A stretch of DNA of 64,000 bases, from NCBI RefSeq assembly GCF_001667885.1, contig NZ_LZJW01000164.1, positions 62,001 through 126,000 of the forward strand. Direction: 5' to 3'. The stretch comes from Mycobacterium scrofulaceum. GTDB lineage: Bacteria; Actinomycetota; Actinomycetes; Mycobacteriales; Mycobacteriaceae. Positions within the stretch are counted from its first letter, which is position 1; the number at the start of each line of letters is the position of its first letter. The notes beneath the pieces were generated by a model. It saw only the letters and a program-made list of their open reading frames with translations. It was not told the origin of the DNA and ran no database searches. Of the stretch, positions 8,337 to 18,400 are shown piece by piece. The position numbers were made by a program, and so were the translations under genes.

Positions 8337-9530
8337 CTACACCTGGTACTCGGCGAGCAGCCGCTTGCTAATGATGTTCTTCTGGATTTCGCTGGTGCCC
8401 TCGCCGATCAGCAGGAACGGCGCATCCCGCATCAACCGCTCGATCTCGTATTCCTTGGAATAGCCGTAACCGCCGTGGATCCGAAAGCTCTGCTGGGTGA
8501 CCTCGGTGCAGTATTCGCTGCACAGGTATTTGGCCATCCCGGCGGCGACGTCGTTGCGCTCCCCCGAGTCCTTCAGCCGCGCCGCGTTGACCATCATCAG
8601 GTGCGCCGCTTCGACTTTGGTGGCCATCTCGGCCAGTTGGAAAGCGATGGCCTGATGTTCGGCAATGGGCTTGCCGAAGGTGTGGCGCTGTTGCGCGTAG
8701 CGGACCGCGAGCTCAAAAGCGCGGATGCCGACGCCACAGGCGCGGGCCGACACGTTGACCCGGCCGACCTCGATGCCGTCCATCATCTGGAAGAAGCCCT
8801 GCCCGGGGGTTTCGCCGAGGATGTCGTCGGCACTGGCCTGGTAGCCGTCGAAAATCATCTCCGTCGTTTCGATGCCCTTGTAGCCCAGCTTGTCGATTTT
8901 GCCCGGAATGTGCAGCCCGGGAACGACTTCGCCGAAACCGACCGGCTTCTCGACGAGGAACGCGGTCAGATTGCGGTGCGCCCTGTCCGAGCCCTCGTCG
9001 GTGCGCACCAGGACAGCCACCAGCGTGGAGGTGGCGCCGTTGGTCAGCCACATCTTCTGACCGTTGATCGTGTAGTTGCCATCCGGGTTGCGCTGGGCGC
9101 GCGTACGGATCGCGGCGACGTCGGAGCCCAGCTCCGGTTCCGACATCGAGAAGGCGCCCCGCGTTTCACCGGTCGCCATGCGCGGCAAGAACCGCTGTTG
9201 CTGCGCGTCGGTGCCGTGCTGGCGCAGCATGTAGGCCACGATGAAGTGGGTGTTGAGGACACCGGACACGCTCATCCAGCCGCGGGCCAGCTCCTCGACG
9301 CACAGCGCGTAGGTCAGCAGCGACTCCCCCAGGCCGCCGTACTCCTGGGGAATCATCAGCCCGAACAAGCCCATATCGCGCATCTGGTCCACGATGTGCT
9401 GCGGGTAGGTGTCGCCGCGTTCCAGCTCCGCGGCGTTGGGGATGACTTCCTTCTCGACGAATTGCCGTACGGCGGCGACGATTTCGGTCTGGAATTCGGT
9501 CAGCCCGAGGGTCTGTGCGAGTCTGGTCAT
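8337..9530 (-). CDS. Acyl-CoA dehydrogenase
   Basis: A 397-residue FAD-dependent acyl-CoA dehydrogenase, the first oxidation step of beta-oxidation. Seen: GAFSMSEPELGSDVAAIRT (FAD/substrate loop), KMWLTNGATSTLVAV, RQ-type helix QQRHTFGKPIAEHQAIAFQL, and the C-terminal IHGGYGYSKEYEIERLMRDA with the glycine-rich turn after the histidine. The final part LIGEGTSEIQKNIISKRLL is typical. Length matches the family. ATG 9530 starts at the expected residue. It sits between the CoA-transferase and GntR genes on the same strand. Chain-length preference cannot be told. Confidence 0.92.
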   Translation of the reverse strand: MTRLAQTLGLTEFQTEIVAAVRQFVEKEVIPNAAELERGDTYPQHIVDQMRDMGLFGLMIPQEYGGLGESLLTYALCVEELARGWMSVSGVLNTHFIVAYMLRQHGTDAQQQRFLPRMATGETRGAFSMSEPELGSDVAAIRTRAQRNPDGNYTINGQKMWLTNGATSTLVAVLVRTDEGSDRAHRNLTAFLVEKPVGFGEVVPGLHIPGKIDKLGYKGIETTEMIFDGYQASADDILGETPGQGFFQMMDGIEVGRVNVSARACGVGIRAFELAVRYAQQRHTFGKPIAEHQAIAFQLAEMATKVEAAHLMMVNAARLKDSGERNDVAAGMAKYLCSEYCTEVTQQSFRIHGGYGYSKEYEIERLMRDAPFLLIGEGTSEIQKNIISKRLLAEYQV

Positions 9531-9559
9531 GCGTCGTCTTTCCGTTTCGGGTTGCTGCG

Positions 9560-10750
9560 CTAGTCGATCGTGTTCGCGTCCGTCAGCCGTTCGATGTCGG
9601 CCGATGTCATTCCCAGGCGCCGCTCGAGGACCTCGGCGGTGTCTTGCCCCAGGGCGGGCGCGGCCGCGCTGGCGGGGTGGGCGCCGTCGAACGCGACCGG
9701 CAGTCCGGCGGCGAAGTAGTCGCCCAGACCGGGTTGGTGTAATCGGGAAAACACGGGGTTGGCCGTCACCTGAGGGCCCGCGGCGACCTCCGCGAAGCAG
9801 CGGTAGCGCTCGAAGAGCACCGTGGTCTTCGACAGCGTGGCGGTGACGTCGTCGGCCGTGTGATCGCTGAACCAGGTGGCGAACAGGCCGGACAGGACGT
9901 CGCGGTACCGGTAGCGGTCACCCTCGGAATCGAAGTCGACGCCCAGGGCCTCGGCTAGCGCGGACACCGCGGCGCCGGTGCCCGTCACGTCGACGAGATC
10001 GCGAAAGTGCCTGCGGGTCAGGGTGACCACCATGAACCTGGCGCCGTCGCCACAGGTGAAGTCCTGTCCGTACTGGCCGTAGATGGCGTTGCCCAGGCGC
10101 TGCCGCTGGGTGCCGGTGACCTGCGGCTCGGTCAACAGTCCCAGGTTCCCGGCCGTGGCCAGCGCGACATCCTCCAGCGCCAGGGTGATCCGCGCGCCCA
10201 GCCCCGATTCGTCCCGCCGGCGGACAGCGGTGACGACGGCCAGGGCGGCATACAGGCCGCAGCACACGTCCCACGCGGGCAGCACGTGATTGATCGGCCC
10301 GGCGTGCTCGGCCGGACCGGTGACGAGCGGGAACCCGACACCGGCGTTGACCGTGTAATCCACACCGGTGGAACCGTCGCCGCGCCCGAGCAGTTGGACG
10401 TGGATGACGTCGGAACGCTGGGCGGCCAGCACGTCGTGACCGAGCCAGGACAGCCCGGCGGCGTTAGTCACCACCACACCGTCTCCCTCGACGATGAGCC
10501 GCTGAACCAGTTCCTGCCCGTCCGGGGAGCGCAGATCGATGGTGGCCGAACGCTTCCCCTTGTTCAGGCCGGTCCAGTAGATCGACGTGCCGTCCGCCGC
10601 CAACGGCCAGCGCCGGACGTCGGAGGCGCCGCCGATCGGATCGACGCGAATCACTTCGGCGCCAAGCTGACCCAGCGTCATGCCGCAGAGCGGGGCGGCG
10701 ACGAAGCTGGACACCTCCACGACGGTGAGGCCGCTCAGCGGGCCGGTCAC
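9560..10750 (-). CDS. CoA-transferase family III (CaiB/BaiF)
   Basis: A 396-residue class III CoA-transferase, which moves CoA between organic acids. The N-terminus [20 protein letters not shown], followed by LGQLGAEVIRVDPIGG, is the family hallmark, and RSATIDLRSPDGQEL is the next conserved block. The start is GTG 10750, which overlaps the thiolase stop in a GTGA arrangement; a longer in-frame start would lie inside the thiolase gene and gives no family sequence. Placement between thiolase and dehydrogenase genes suggests CoA activation of a degradation intermediate. Confidence 0.88.
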   Translation of the reverse strand: MTGPLSGLTVVEVSSFVAAPLCGMTLGQLGAEVIRVDPIGGASDVRRWPLAADGTSIYWTGLNKGKRSATIDLRSPDGQELVQRLIVEGDGVVVTNAAGLSWLGHDVLAAQRSDVIHVQLLGRGDGSTGVDYTVNAGVGFPLVTGPAEHAGPINHVLPAWDVCCGLYAALAVVTAVRRRDESGLGARITLALEDVALATAGNLGLLTEPQVTGTQRQRLGNAIYGQYGQDFTCGDGARFMVVTLTRRHFRDLVDVTGTGAAVSALAEALGVDFDSEGDRYRYRDVLSGLFATWFSDHTADDVTATLSKTTVLFERYRCFAEVAAGPQVTANPVFSRLHQPGLGDYFAAGLPVAFDGAHPASAAAPALGQDTAEVLERRLGMTSADIERLTDANTID

Positions 10751-11973
10751 GTCGAGGCGACCCGCTCGAACACCGCGGCGAGACCCTGGCCGCCGCCGAT
10801 GCACATGGTCTCCAACCCGTAGCGCGCCTCGCGGCGGTTGAGCTCGCGCGCCAGGGTGGCCAGCATGCGCCCACCCGTCGCGCCGACCGGGTGACCGAGG
10901 GAGATCCCCGATCCGTGCACGTTTGTCCGGTCGTGGTCGGCGGTGCCGAAGTTCCATTCACGCATCACCGCGAGCGCTTGCGCGGCAAAGGCTTCGTTGA
11001 GTTCGATGAGGTCGATGTCGGACAACCGCAGGCCGGCCTTGCCGAGCGCCGCCTCGGTGGCCGGCACCGGGCCGATACCCATGATGTGAGGCGCCACGCC
11101 GGCCAGCCCCCACGACACCAGGCGCACCAGGGGCGTCAGACCGCATTCGCGCGCCTTCTCCGGCGTGGTCACCACGCACATCGAGGCCGCGTCGTTCTGT
11201 CCGCTGGCATTGCCGGCGGTCACCGTGGCTTCTGAATCCTCATTCGCCAGAACGGGTTTCAACTTGCTCAACGACTCGACCGACGTGTCGGCGCGCGGGT
11301 GCTCGTCGGTGTCGATCAATTCCTCGCCCTGCCGGGTACGCACCGCGACTGGAATGATCTCCTCGGCCAGGATGCCGTCCTTCTGCGCGGCCACCGCACG
11401 CTGGTGCGACCGCACGGCCAGTTCGTCTTGCTCCTGGCGCGGAATGCCGTACTGGCGGCGCAAATTCTCTGCCGTCTCCAGCATGCCGCCGGGCACGGGG
11501 TGATGCCGACCACCGGCGGTGGTGCGGCCACGCGCCAGCCCGTCGTGCACCCGGACGCCGGTTCGCGCGCCGCCCCACCGCATGTCGGTGGAGTAGAAGG
11601 CGACGTTGCTCATGCTTTCGCAGCCGCCGGCGACGACGAGGTCGTGATCGCCGTTGCCGACCTGCAGGCACGCTTGGATCACCGCCTGCAGGCCCGACCC
11701 GCATCGGCGGTCGACCTGCATCCCGGGGACAGTGACCGGCAGCCCGGCGTCCAGCGCCACCACCCGCCCGATCGCCGGCGCCTCACTGCTCGGGTAGCAG
11801 TGGCCGAGGATGACGTCCTGCACGGCGTCGGGCGCCAGCCCCGTCCGTTCGAGGAGACCCTTCAGCGCCGCGACCCCAAGATCGACGGCGGTCAGCGACT
11901 TGAACACCCCGCCGTAGCGGCCAATGGGGGTCCGTACGGGTTCACAGATGACGGTCTCGCGCATCGCGCTCAT
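10747..11973 (-). CDS. Acetyl-CoA acetyltransferase-type thiolase
   Basis: A 408-residue degradative thiolase. The acyl-accepting cysteine is in [12 protein letters not shown] (about residue 91), the catalytic histidine in [13 protein letters not shown], and the second cysteine in [11 protein letters not shown] near the C-terminus. It would cleave a 3-ketoacyl-CoA to release acetyl-CoA or propionyl-CoA. The stop overlaps the CoA-transferase start (4 bases) and the start overlaps the SDR stop (11970-11973), so SDR-thiolase-CoA-transferase are translationally coupled. Confidence 0.92.
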   Translation of the reverse strand: MSAMRETVICEPVRTPIGRYGGVFKSLTAVDLGVAALKGLLERTGLAPDAVQDVILGHCYPSSEAPAIGRVVALDAGLPVTVPGMQVDRRCGSGLQAVIQACLQVGNGDHDLVVAGGCESMSNVAFYSTDMRWGGARTGVRVHDGLARGRTTAGGRHHPVPGGMLETAENLRRQYGIPRQEQDELAVRSHQRAVAAQKDGILAEEIIPVAVRTRQGEELIDTDEHPRADTSVESLSKLKPVLANEDSEATVTAGNASGQNDAASMCVVTTPEKARECGLTPLVRLVSWGLAGVAPHIMGIGPVPATEAALGKAGLRLSDIDLIELNEAFAAQALAVMREWNFGTADHDRTNVHGSGISLGHPVGATGGRMLATLARELNRREARYGLETMCIGGGQGLAAVFERVAST

Positions 11974-12704
11974 AGATGCCGGCCGCCGGTGATTTCCATG
12001 ACGGTTCCGGTCATGTACGAGGACAGGTCAGAGGCCAGGAACAGCGCCACGCTGGCAACCTCGCTGGGTTCGCCGGCCCGCCCCATCGGCACCTCGGCAA
12101 CTTTCGAATCCCAAATGCGCTGCGGCATGGCCTCCGTCATCGCCGAGCGGATCAAGCCGGGGGCGATCGCGTTCACCCGGACGCCGAGGTAGGCCAACTC
12201 TTTGGCGGCCGCCTTGGTCATGCCGACGATGCCGGCCTTCGCGGCCGAATAGTTGGTCTGGCCGACCATGCCCACCTTCCCCGACACCGAGGACATGTTG
12301 ATGATCACGCCTCGCTTGTTTTCCCGCATGACGGCGGCGGCCAGCCGGGTGCCGTTCCAGGTTCCCTTCAGGTGCACGGCGATGACCTGATCGAACTGCT
12401 CCTCGGTCATCTTGCGCATCGTCGCGTCGCGGGTGATGCCTGCGTTGTTGACCATGATGTCCAGGCCGCCGAAACGCTCGACGGCGGTCTGAATCAGGGT
12501 CTCGACGTCGGCCGCCTGCGTGACATCGCAGCGGACCGCGACCGCGACGTCGTCGCCGCCCAATTGCTTGGCGACGACCTGGGTTTCTTCGAGGTTGACG
12601 TCACCCAGCACAACTCGCGCGCCCTCGGCGACAAAGCGTTCCGCGATGGCAAGACCCAGTCCCTGCGCGCCGCCGGTGATCACCGCGGTCTGACCTGTCA
12701 GCAT
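11970..12704 (-). CDS. Short-chain dehydrogenase/reductase (FabG-like)
   Basis: A 244-residue NAD(P)-dependent SDR, probably a 3-hydroxyacyl-CoA dehydrogenase or 3-oxoacyl reductase. Seen: cofactor motif TGGAQGLG near the N-terminus, NNAG, catalytic serine in [11 protein letters not shown], and the YxxxK pair in [16 protein letters not shown] 12704 gives the normal start [15 protein letters not shown] 12710 is also possible because GGGAGG lies upstream. A start at 12767 would put coding sequence into the AT-rich promoter and is rejected. First gene of the minus-strand operon. Confidence 0.88.
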   Translation of the reverse strand: MLTGQTAVITGGAQGLGLAIAERFVAEGARVVLGDVNLEETQVVAKQLGGDDVAVAVRCDVTQAADVETLIQTAVERFGGLDIMVNNAGITRDATMRKMTEEQFDQVIAVHLKGTWNGTRLAAAVMRENKRGVIINMSSVSGKVGMVGQTNYSAAKAGIVGMTKAAAKELAYLGVRVNAIAPGLIRSAMTEAMPQRIWDSKVAEVPMGRAGEPSEVASVALFLASDLSSYMTGTVMEITGGRHL

Positions 12705-12756
12705 CGACACCTGATTCCCGCCTCCCTGTGCTGTCGTCCCGGGGACACCCCGGCAG

Positions 12757-12784
12757 TCGAATATCATATTTCATATAGGATCTG
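12757..12784. promoter_or_regulatory. AT-rich divergent promoter/operator between SDR and acyl-CoA dehydrogenase genes
   Basis: Between the divergent starts at 12704 and 12877 lies a short AT-rich island in otherwise GC-rich DNA. It contains CATAT twice (CATATTTCATAT, 12765-12776) flanked by TAT and AGGATC. Such an island is the likely -10 region for one or both operons and a plausible target of the GntR regulator encoded at the end of the minus-strand operon. No strict GntR consensus is visible, so the regulator link is inference. Confidence 0.4.
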
Positions 12785-12876
12785 CACCGGTGCCCGGTTC
12801 CCGCCCCGGGCCGTTGACCGGGCCGGCCGCTCGCGGCCGAGAGGCCCCGCCACTGCCAACGATGGAGCGTCCGCCT

Positions 12877-14070
12877 ATGACCACCGCCGAACAACCCGAG
12901 GTCTCCGACGACGATTTCCAGGAGATCCTGGCCCAGACCCGCCACTTCGTCCGGACGGCCGTGGTCCCGCGCGAACAGGAGATCCTCACCGAGGATCGGG
13001 TGCCCGACGACCTGCGTGAGCAGGCCAAGAAGATGGGGCTGTTCGGGTACGCGGTGCCGCAGCGGTGGGGCGGCCTCGGCCTGAACCTGATGCAGGATGT
13101 CGAACTGGCGATGGAACTGGGTTACACCTCGCTGGCACTGCGTTCGATGTTCGGCACCAACAACGGCATCGCCGGCCAGGTCCTGGTCGGCTTCGGCACC
13201 GACGAGCAGAAGACCCGCTGGCTGGAATCGATGGCGTCCGGCGACGTCGTCGCCTCCTTTGCGTTGACCGAGCCGGGCGCCGGATCGAACCCCGCCGGCC
13301 TGCGAACCAAAGCCGTTCGCGACCAAGGCGATTGGGTGATCTCGGGGCAGAAGCGCTTCATCACGAACGCGCCCGTCGCCGACCTCTTCGTGGTGTTCGC
13401 GCGCACCCGGCCGGCCGACGACCAGGGTCCCGGGATCGCGGTATTCCTGGTCCCGGCGGACGCGCCCGGCGTCGAAGTCGGCAGCAAGGACGCCAAGATG
13501 GGTCAGGAAGGCGCGTGGACCGCCGACGTCAGCTTCGACGACGTCCGGGTCGGGGGCGACGCACTGATCGGGGGCAGCGAGGACATCGGCTATCGAGCCG
13601 CGATGACGTCGCTGGCGCGGGGCCGGGTCCACATCGCTGCCCTCGCGGTGGGCGCCGCGCAACGCGCGCTCGACGAATCCGTCTCCTACGCCGCGACCGC
13701 CACGCAGGGCGGCACGCCAATCGGACAGTTCCAGTTGGTTCAGGCGATGATCGCCGATCAGCAGACCGGGGTGCTCGCCGGCCGCGCGATGGTGCGCGAG
13801 GCGGCGCGGCTCTGGGTCTCCGGCGAGGACCGCAGGGTCGCGCCGTCGGCGGCCAAGCTGTTCTGCACCGAAATGGCCGGCAACGTTGCCGATCTCGCGG
13901 TGCAGGTGCACGGCGGCAGCGGCTACATGCACGGCGTCCCCGTCGAGCGCATCTATCGCGATGTGCGGCTGCTGCGCCTCTACGAGGGCACCAGCGAGAT
14001 TCAGCGCCTGATCATCGGATCCAACCTCGTCAAAGCGGCGCAGCGCACGACATCAACGAAGGAGCGGTAA
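12877..14070 (+). CDS. Acyl-CoA dehydrogenase
   Basis: A 397-residue acyl-CoA dehydrogenase, distinct from the one at 8337. Seen: FALTEPGAGSNPAGLRT, QKRFITNAPVADLFVVFA, the C-terminal VQVHGGSGYMHGVPVERIYR and LYEGTSEIQRLIIGSNLV. ATG 12877 has GGAG about nine bases upstream; ATG 12862 is a possible alternative. It heads the plus-strand operon divergent from the SDR-thiolase operon, and its stop shares one base with the next SDR gene. Confidence 0.9.
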   Translation: MTTAEQPEVSDDDFQEILAQTRHFVRTAVVPREQEILTEDRVPDDLREQAKKMGLFGYAVPQRWGGLGLNLMQDVELAMELGYTSLALRSMFGTNNGIAGQVLVGFGTDEQKTRWLESMASGDVVASFALTEPGAGSNPAGLRTKAVRDQGDWVISGQKRFITNAPVADLFVVFARTRPADDQGPGIAVFLVPADAPGVEVGSKDAKMGQEGAWTADVSFDDVRVGGDALIGGSEDIGYRAAMTSLARGRVHIAALAVGAAQRALDESVSYAATATQGGTPIGQFQLVQAMIADQQTGVLAGRAMVREAARLWVSGEDRRVAPSAAKLFCTEMAGNVADLAVQVHGGSGYMHGVPVERIYRDVRLLRLYEGTSEIQRLIIGSNLVKAAQRTTSTKER

Positions 14071-14891
14071 TGGCAGGAAAGCTCGCAGGGAGAGTCGCAT
14101 TCATCACCGGGGCCGCGCGCGGCCAAGGCCGCGCGCACGCGGTTCGGCTGGCGCGGGAGGGCGCCGACATCATCGCCGTCGACATCGCCGGCAAGCTGCC
14201 GTCCTGCGTGCCCTACGACCCCGCGACTCCCGACGACCTTGACGAGACCGTTCGCCTGGTCGAGGAAACCAACCAGCGCATCATCGCCTCGGTCGTCGAC
14301 ACCCGCGACTTCGAGGCGCTTCGCCGGGCCGTCGACGCGGGCGTCGCCGCGCTCGGGCGACTGGACATCATCGTCGCCAACGCCGGCGTCGCTGCCCCGC
14401 AGGCGTGGAACGAGATCACGCCGGAGAACTTCCGCGACGTCATGGACATCAACGTGACCGGCACCTGGAACACCGTGATGGCCGGCGCGGACAAGATCAT
14501 CGAAGGCGGTCGCGGCGGCTCGATCATTCTGATCAGCTCCGCGGCCGGCATGAAGATGCAGCCGTTCATGGTGCACTACACCGCGAGCAAGCACGCCGTC
14601 ACCGGGATGGCCCGGGCCTTCGCCGCCGAGCTGGGCAAGCATTCGATCCGCGTCAACAGCGTGCATCCCGGGCCGGTGAACACGCCGATGGGCACGGGCG
14701 ACATGGTCGCCGCGGTGGGCAAGGCCATGGAGACCAACCCGCAGTTGTCCAACGTGCTCACGCCGTTCCTGCCCGACTGGGTGGCCGAGCCGGAGGAGAT
14801 CGCCGACACCGTGTGCTGGCTGGCCAGCGACGAGTCGCGCAAGATCACCGCCGCGCGGATCCCGGTCGATCAGGGCTCGACGCAATACTGA
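14070..14891 (+). CDS. SDR family oxidoreductase, mycofactocin-coupled type
   Basis: A 273-residue SDR. The N-terminus carries VAFITGAARGQGRAHAVRLA and then an insertion after the second beta strand (DIAGKLPSCVPYDPATPDDL) that is the hallmark of the mycofactocin-associated SDR subfamily, in which NAD is held tightly and re-oxidised by mycofactocin. The catalytic serine is in ILISSAAGMK and YxxxK in HYTASKHAVTGM. ATG 14070 overlaps the stop of the dehydrogenase gene (TAATG) with GGAG at 14061. Assignment to this subfamily is from the motif pattern; the alcohol substrate is unknown. Confidence 0.85.
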   Translation: MAGKLAGRVAFITGAARGQGRAHAVRLAREGADIIAVDIAGKLPSCVPYDPATPDDLDETVRLVEETNQRIIASVVDTRDFEALRRAVDAGVAALGRLDIIVANAGVAAPQAWNEITPENFRDVMDINVTGTWNTVMAGADKIIEGGRGGSIILISSAAGMKMQPFMVHYTASKHAVTGMARAFAAELGKHSIRVNSVHPGPVNTPMGTGDMVAAVGKAMETNPQLSNVLTPFLPDWVAEPEEIADTVCWLASDESRKITAARIPVDQGSTQY

Positions 14892-14934
14892 GCCGGCGGG
14901 GAATACATCGCCCTGATCGATGCTTGCAGGTCAC

Positions 14935-15363
14935 ATGAAAGCCTTCACCGAGAGCGAACGTCAGGAGTTTTTGGCCGGCTTGCATGTCGCGGTCCTGTCC
15001 GTCGACGCCCCCGACGGGCGACCGCCGGCCAGTGTTCCCATCTGGTACGACTACACCCCCGGCGGAAACATCCGGATCATGACCGGGGCCTCCAGCCGCA
15101 AGGCACGACTCATCGAGCGGGCGGGCAAGGTGACGTTGGTGGTCCAGCGCGAGGAACCGCCGTATCAGTACGTGGTGGTCGAGGGCTCCATCGTGGACAC
15201 CGCCAATCCCGCACCCACCGACGTGCAGGAGGCAATCGCCATCCGCTACCTCGGGGAGGAAGGCGGGCGGGCGTTCATCCGCAGCATGGAGGGTGTGGAC
15301 GAGGTGATGTTCACCATTCGCCCCGACCGCTGGCTCACCGCGGACTTCACTGGCGACCTCTGA
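14935..15363 (+). CDS. Pyridoxamine 5'-phosphate oxidase-fold (PPOX/FDOR) protein
   Basis: A 142-residue split-barrel flavin-binding protein. Visible family traits are LAGLHVAVLSVDAPDGRPPASVPIWYDY, IMTGASSRKARLIERAGKVTLVV and YVVVEGSIVDTA. Members of this superfamily in mycobacteria bind FMN or F420; which one is used here is not evident. ATG 14935 has CAGG eight bases upstream; an in-frame start at 14920 is less likely. It lies 43 bases after the SDR gene and may be in the same operon. Confidence 0.8.
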   Translation: MKAFTESERQEFLAGLHVAVLSVDAPDGRPPASVPIWYDYTPGGNIRIMTGASSRKARLIERAGKVTLVVQREEPPYQYVVVEGSIVDTANPAPTDVQEAIAIRYLGEEGGRAFIRSMEGVDEVMFTIRPDRWLTADFTGDL

Positions 15364-15463
15364 GTTCTCGGCCGATCGCCGGGCGTAGCAGATAGCGCTG
15401 GCGGCCGAAAACTACGCGCATACGCCGATGTTTGCCGCGTGCGGTTGCCGCATGCTGGCTAAC

Positions 15464-18400
15464 ATGAGCGAAATCGATCCACGGGCGGAAATGCCGCCCC
15501 TGGACTGGAGCCACGCGGCCATGAACGAGCCCCTGCCGACCGGCATCGTCACCCTGCTGCTGGCCGACGTCCAAGGCTCGACGCAATTGTGGGACTCTCA
15601 GCCCTCGGAGATGATGGCCGCGATCGCCAACCTCGACCAAACGCTGGCCGAGTTGGTGATCGGTCATCACGGCGTCCGGCCGGTCGAACAGGGCGAGGGT
15701 GACAGCTTTGTCGTCGCATTCTCCCGAGCGTCGCACGCCGTGGCATGCGCGCTCGCGATACAGCGTGCGCCCTTGGCGCCGTTGCGACTGCGCATCGGGT
15801 TGCACACCGGCGAGGTGCAGCTGCGTGACGAGAACAACTACGTGGGCCCCGCGATCAACCGGACGGCACGACTCCGCGAGCTCGCGCACGGCGGCCAGAC
15901 CGTGCTGTCGGGCACTACCAGCGATTTGGTGGCCGACGCACTCCCCGATGACGCGTGGTTGAGCGATCTCGGCAGCCATGCGTTACGGGATCTGCCCCGT
16001 CGAGAGCGCGTGGTGCAACTGTGCCATCGCGACCTCTGCAACGAGTTTCCTCCGCTTCGTAAGCGGGAAACCCCTGCCACCCAACATCTTCCAGCCGAAT
16101 TGACCAGTTTCGTGGGCCGCGACGCGGAAATCGCCGCGGTGCGAGACATTCTCGCGCGCGGCAGGCTGGTGACGCTGACCGGTGCCGGTGGGGCCGGCAA
16201 GACCCGGCTGGCCGTGCGGGTTGCGGCTACCGCGAGCGGCGCGTACGCCGACGGCATCTGCTATGTGGACCTGGCTCCCCTCACCGACCCCGACCTGGTG
16301 CCCGTTGCCACCGCCCGCGCGTTGGGCCTGCCGGACCAGCCGGGGCGTGCCCCGGAGAAGAACCTGCTGCAGTTCATCGGGGACCGAGAGATGTTGATGG
16401 TGCTCGACAACTGCGAGCATCTCCTGGATGCCAGCGCGGCGCTGGCCGAGACCCTGCTGGCGGCCTGCCCGCGATTGACGATGCTGGCGACGAGTCGCGA
16501 GCCGATCGGCATGAACGGCGAGGTGACCTGGCGAGTGCCGTCTTTGTCGCTAGCGGACGAAGCCGTACGGCTGTTCATCGACCGTGCCGGCAATGCGCAT
16601 CCGGGCTTCCGGGCCAATGATGTCGACGCTCGCGCGATCGACGAGATCTGCCGCCGCCTGGACGGCATGCCGCTGGCGATCGAGCTGGCGGCGGCACGGG
16701 TTCGCGCGCTGTCACCTGGGGAGATTCTCGCCGGACTGCAAGACCGGTTCCGATTGCTGACCGGTGGATCGCGAACCGCGGTGCGCCGCCAGCAGACGTT
16801 ACGCGCATCGGTGGACTGGTCGCATGCGCTGTTGACCGAACCGGAGCGAATCTTGTTCCGCAGGCTTGGGGTGTTCATGGGCGGGTTCAGCCTCGAAGCC
16901 TGCGGAAAAGTGGTGTGCGACAACGACCTGGCGCCACACCAGGTGATGGATGTGTTGGCACTGCTTGTCGACAAATCGTTGGTGATCGCCGAATCCGCCG
17001 ACGGTCGAACGCGATACCGATTGCTCGAAACGATTCGTCAGTATGCGCAGGAGAAACTCGGCGAGTCGGCAGAGGCCGTCGCTGTCCGGGATCGGCACCG
17101 TGACCATTTCACCGCGATGGCGGCCGAACTCGACGCTCCGGGCGAGACAAGCCTGGAGATTCTGCTGGACCGGGCCGAAACCGACATCGACAATCTGCGG
17201 GCCGCCTTCGGGTGGAGTCGTGAGCAATCTGACACCGATCGGGCGTTGGAACTGGTTACTTCACTGCAGCCGTATTGGCTCACCCGGGGCCGCCTCAAGG
17301 AGGGGTCCGACTGGCTCGATCTCGCCCTGGCCGACGCCGAGGCGGGCACCGAGGTGACGCCCCGGGCGCTGGCGCGAGCCCTGGCGGATAAGGCGTTCCT
17401 GGACAACATGCGCGACCCGGATAGCTTCGCGCGAGCTCAGCGCGCACTGGCCATTGCGCGTGGGCTGGACGATCCAGCGCTGCTGGCGCGCGCCCTCACA
17501 ACTTGCGGCCGGCTTGCCGCCTGGAATTCCGAACTGGCCCAACCGTATCTCTCCGAGGCGGAAAGCCTGGCCCGACAACTGGGCGACCGGTGGCGGCTCG
17601 GCCAGCTCCTCTACAGTCAGGCGCTCACCGCCATCATCGGTTCGGGAGACGTGGAGGCCGCGGTCGCCGCCGCGACGGAGGGCCGCGACCTCGCGGACGA
17701 CGTCTTCGACCACGGCTACTCACGCGGATGCCGGTGGTGCCTGGCCGGAGCGCAGCTGGTGTTCGGGGATGTCGTCGGCGCGACGGAACAACTTAGCGCA
17801 TTGCTGACCGAAGCGGACGCGGCGCACGCTCTGATCTGGCAGGTGTGCGCTCGCGAGCGCTTATGCCACGTCTTAGCCCACCACGGACAGGCCGACGAAG
17901 GTCGCACTCTCGCGATGGAGGCGCTCGAAGGCGCGGCCGAGATCGGCCGATACATGGAGGCCGTGGTGTACTCGTCGATGGCATTCGCGGCGCTCGCCAG
18001 CGGCGATGTGGACGCCGCCGTCGCGGCCAGCGAGGCGGCTCGCGAACGGTTCGGCGACTGGCCGGTGGCGACCATTAACGCCAAACCCTCCGGCGAAGTC
18101 GCGCTGGCACATGGCGATCTCACGTCCGCGCGCCGCTTGGCCGACGAGGGCGTTGCCGGCGCGCGAGGCTGGTTCGCAGTGCAGGCGCTGGCAATCCGGT
18201 CACGTGTGGCGTTAGCGGAAAGCCAGCCCGGTCAGGCCGAACGCGACGCCCACGACGCGCTGTCCCGCGCGGCCGAACAGCGAGCGCACCTCTTCGTACC
18301 GGACCTCTTGGAGTGTCTTGCCCGTTTGGCTCACCTCGCCGGGAACCACATGGAAGCGGCACGGCTCTTCGGGGCCGCCGACTCGATCCGCAAGCGCACC

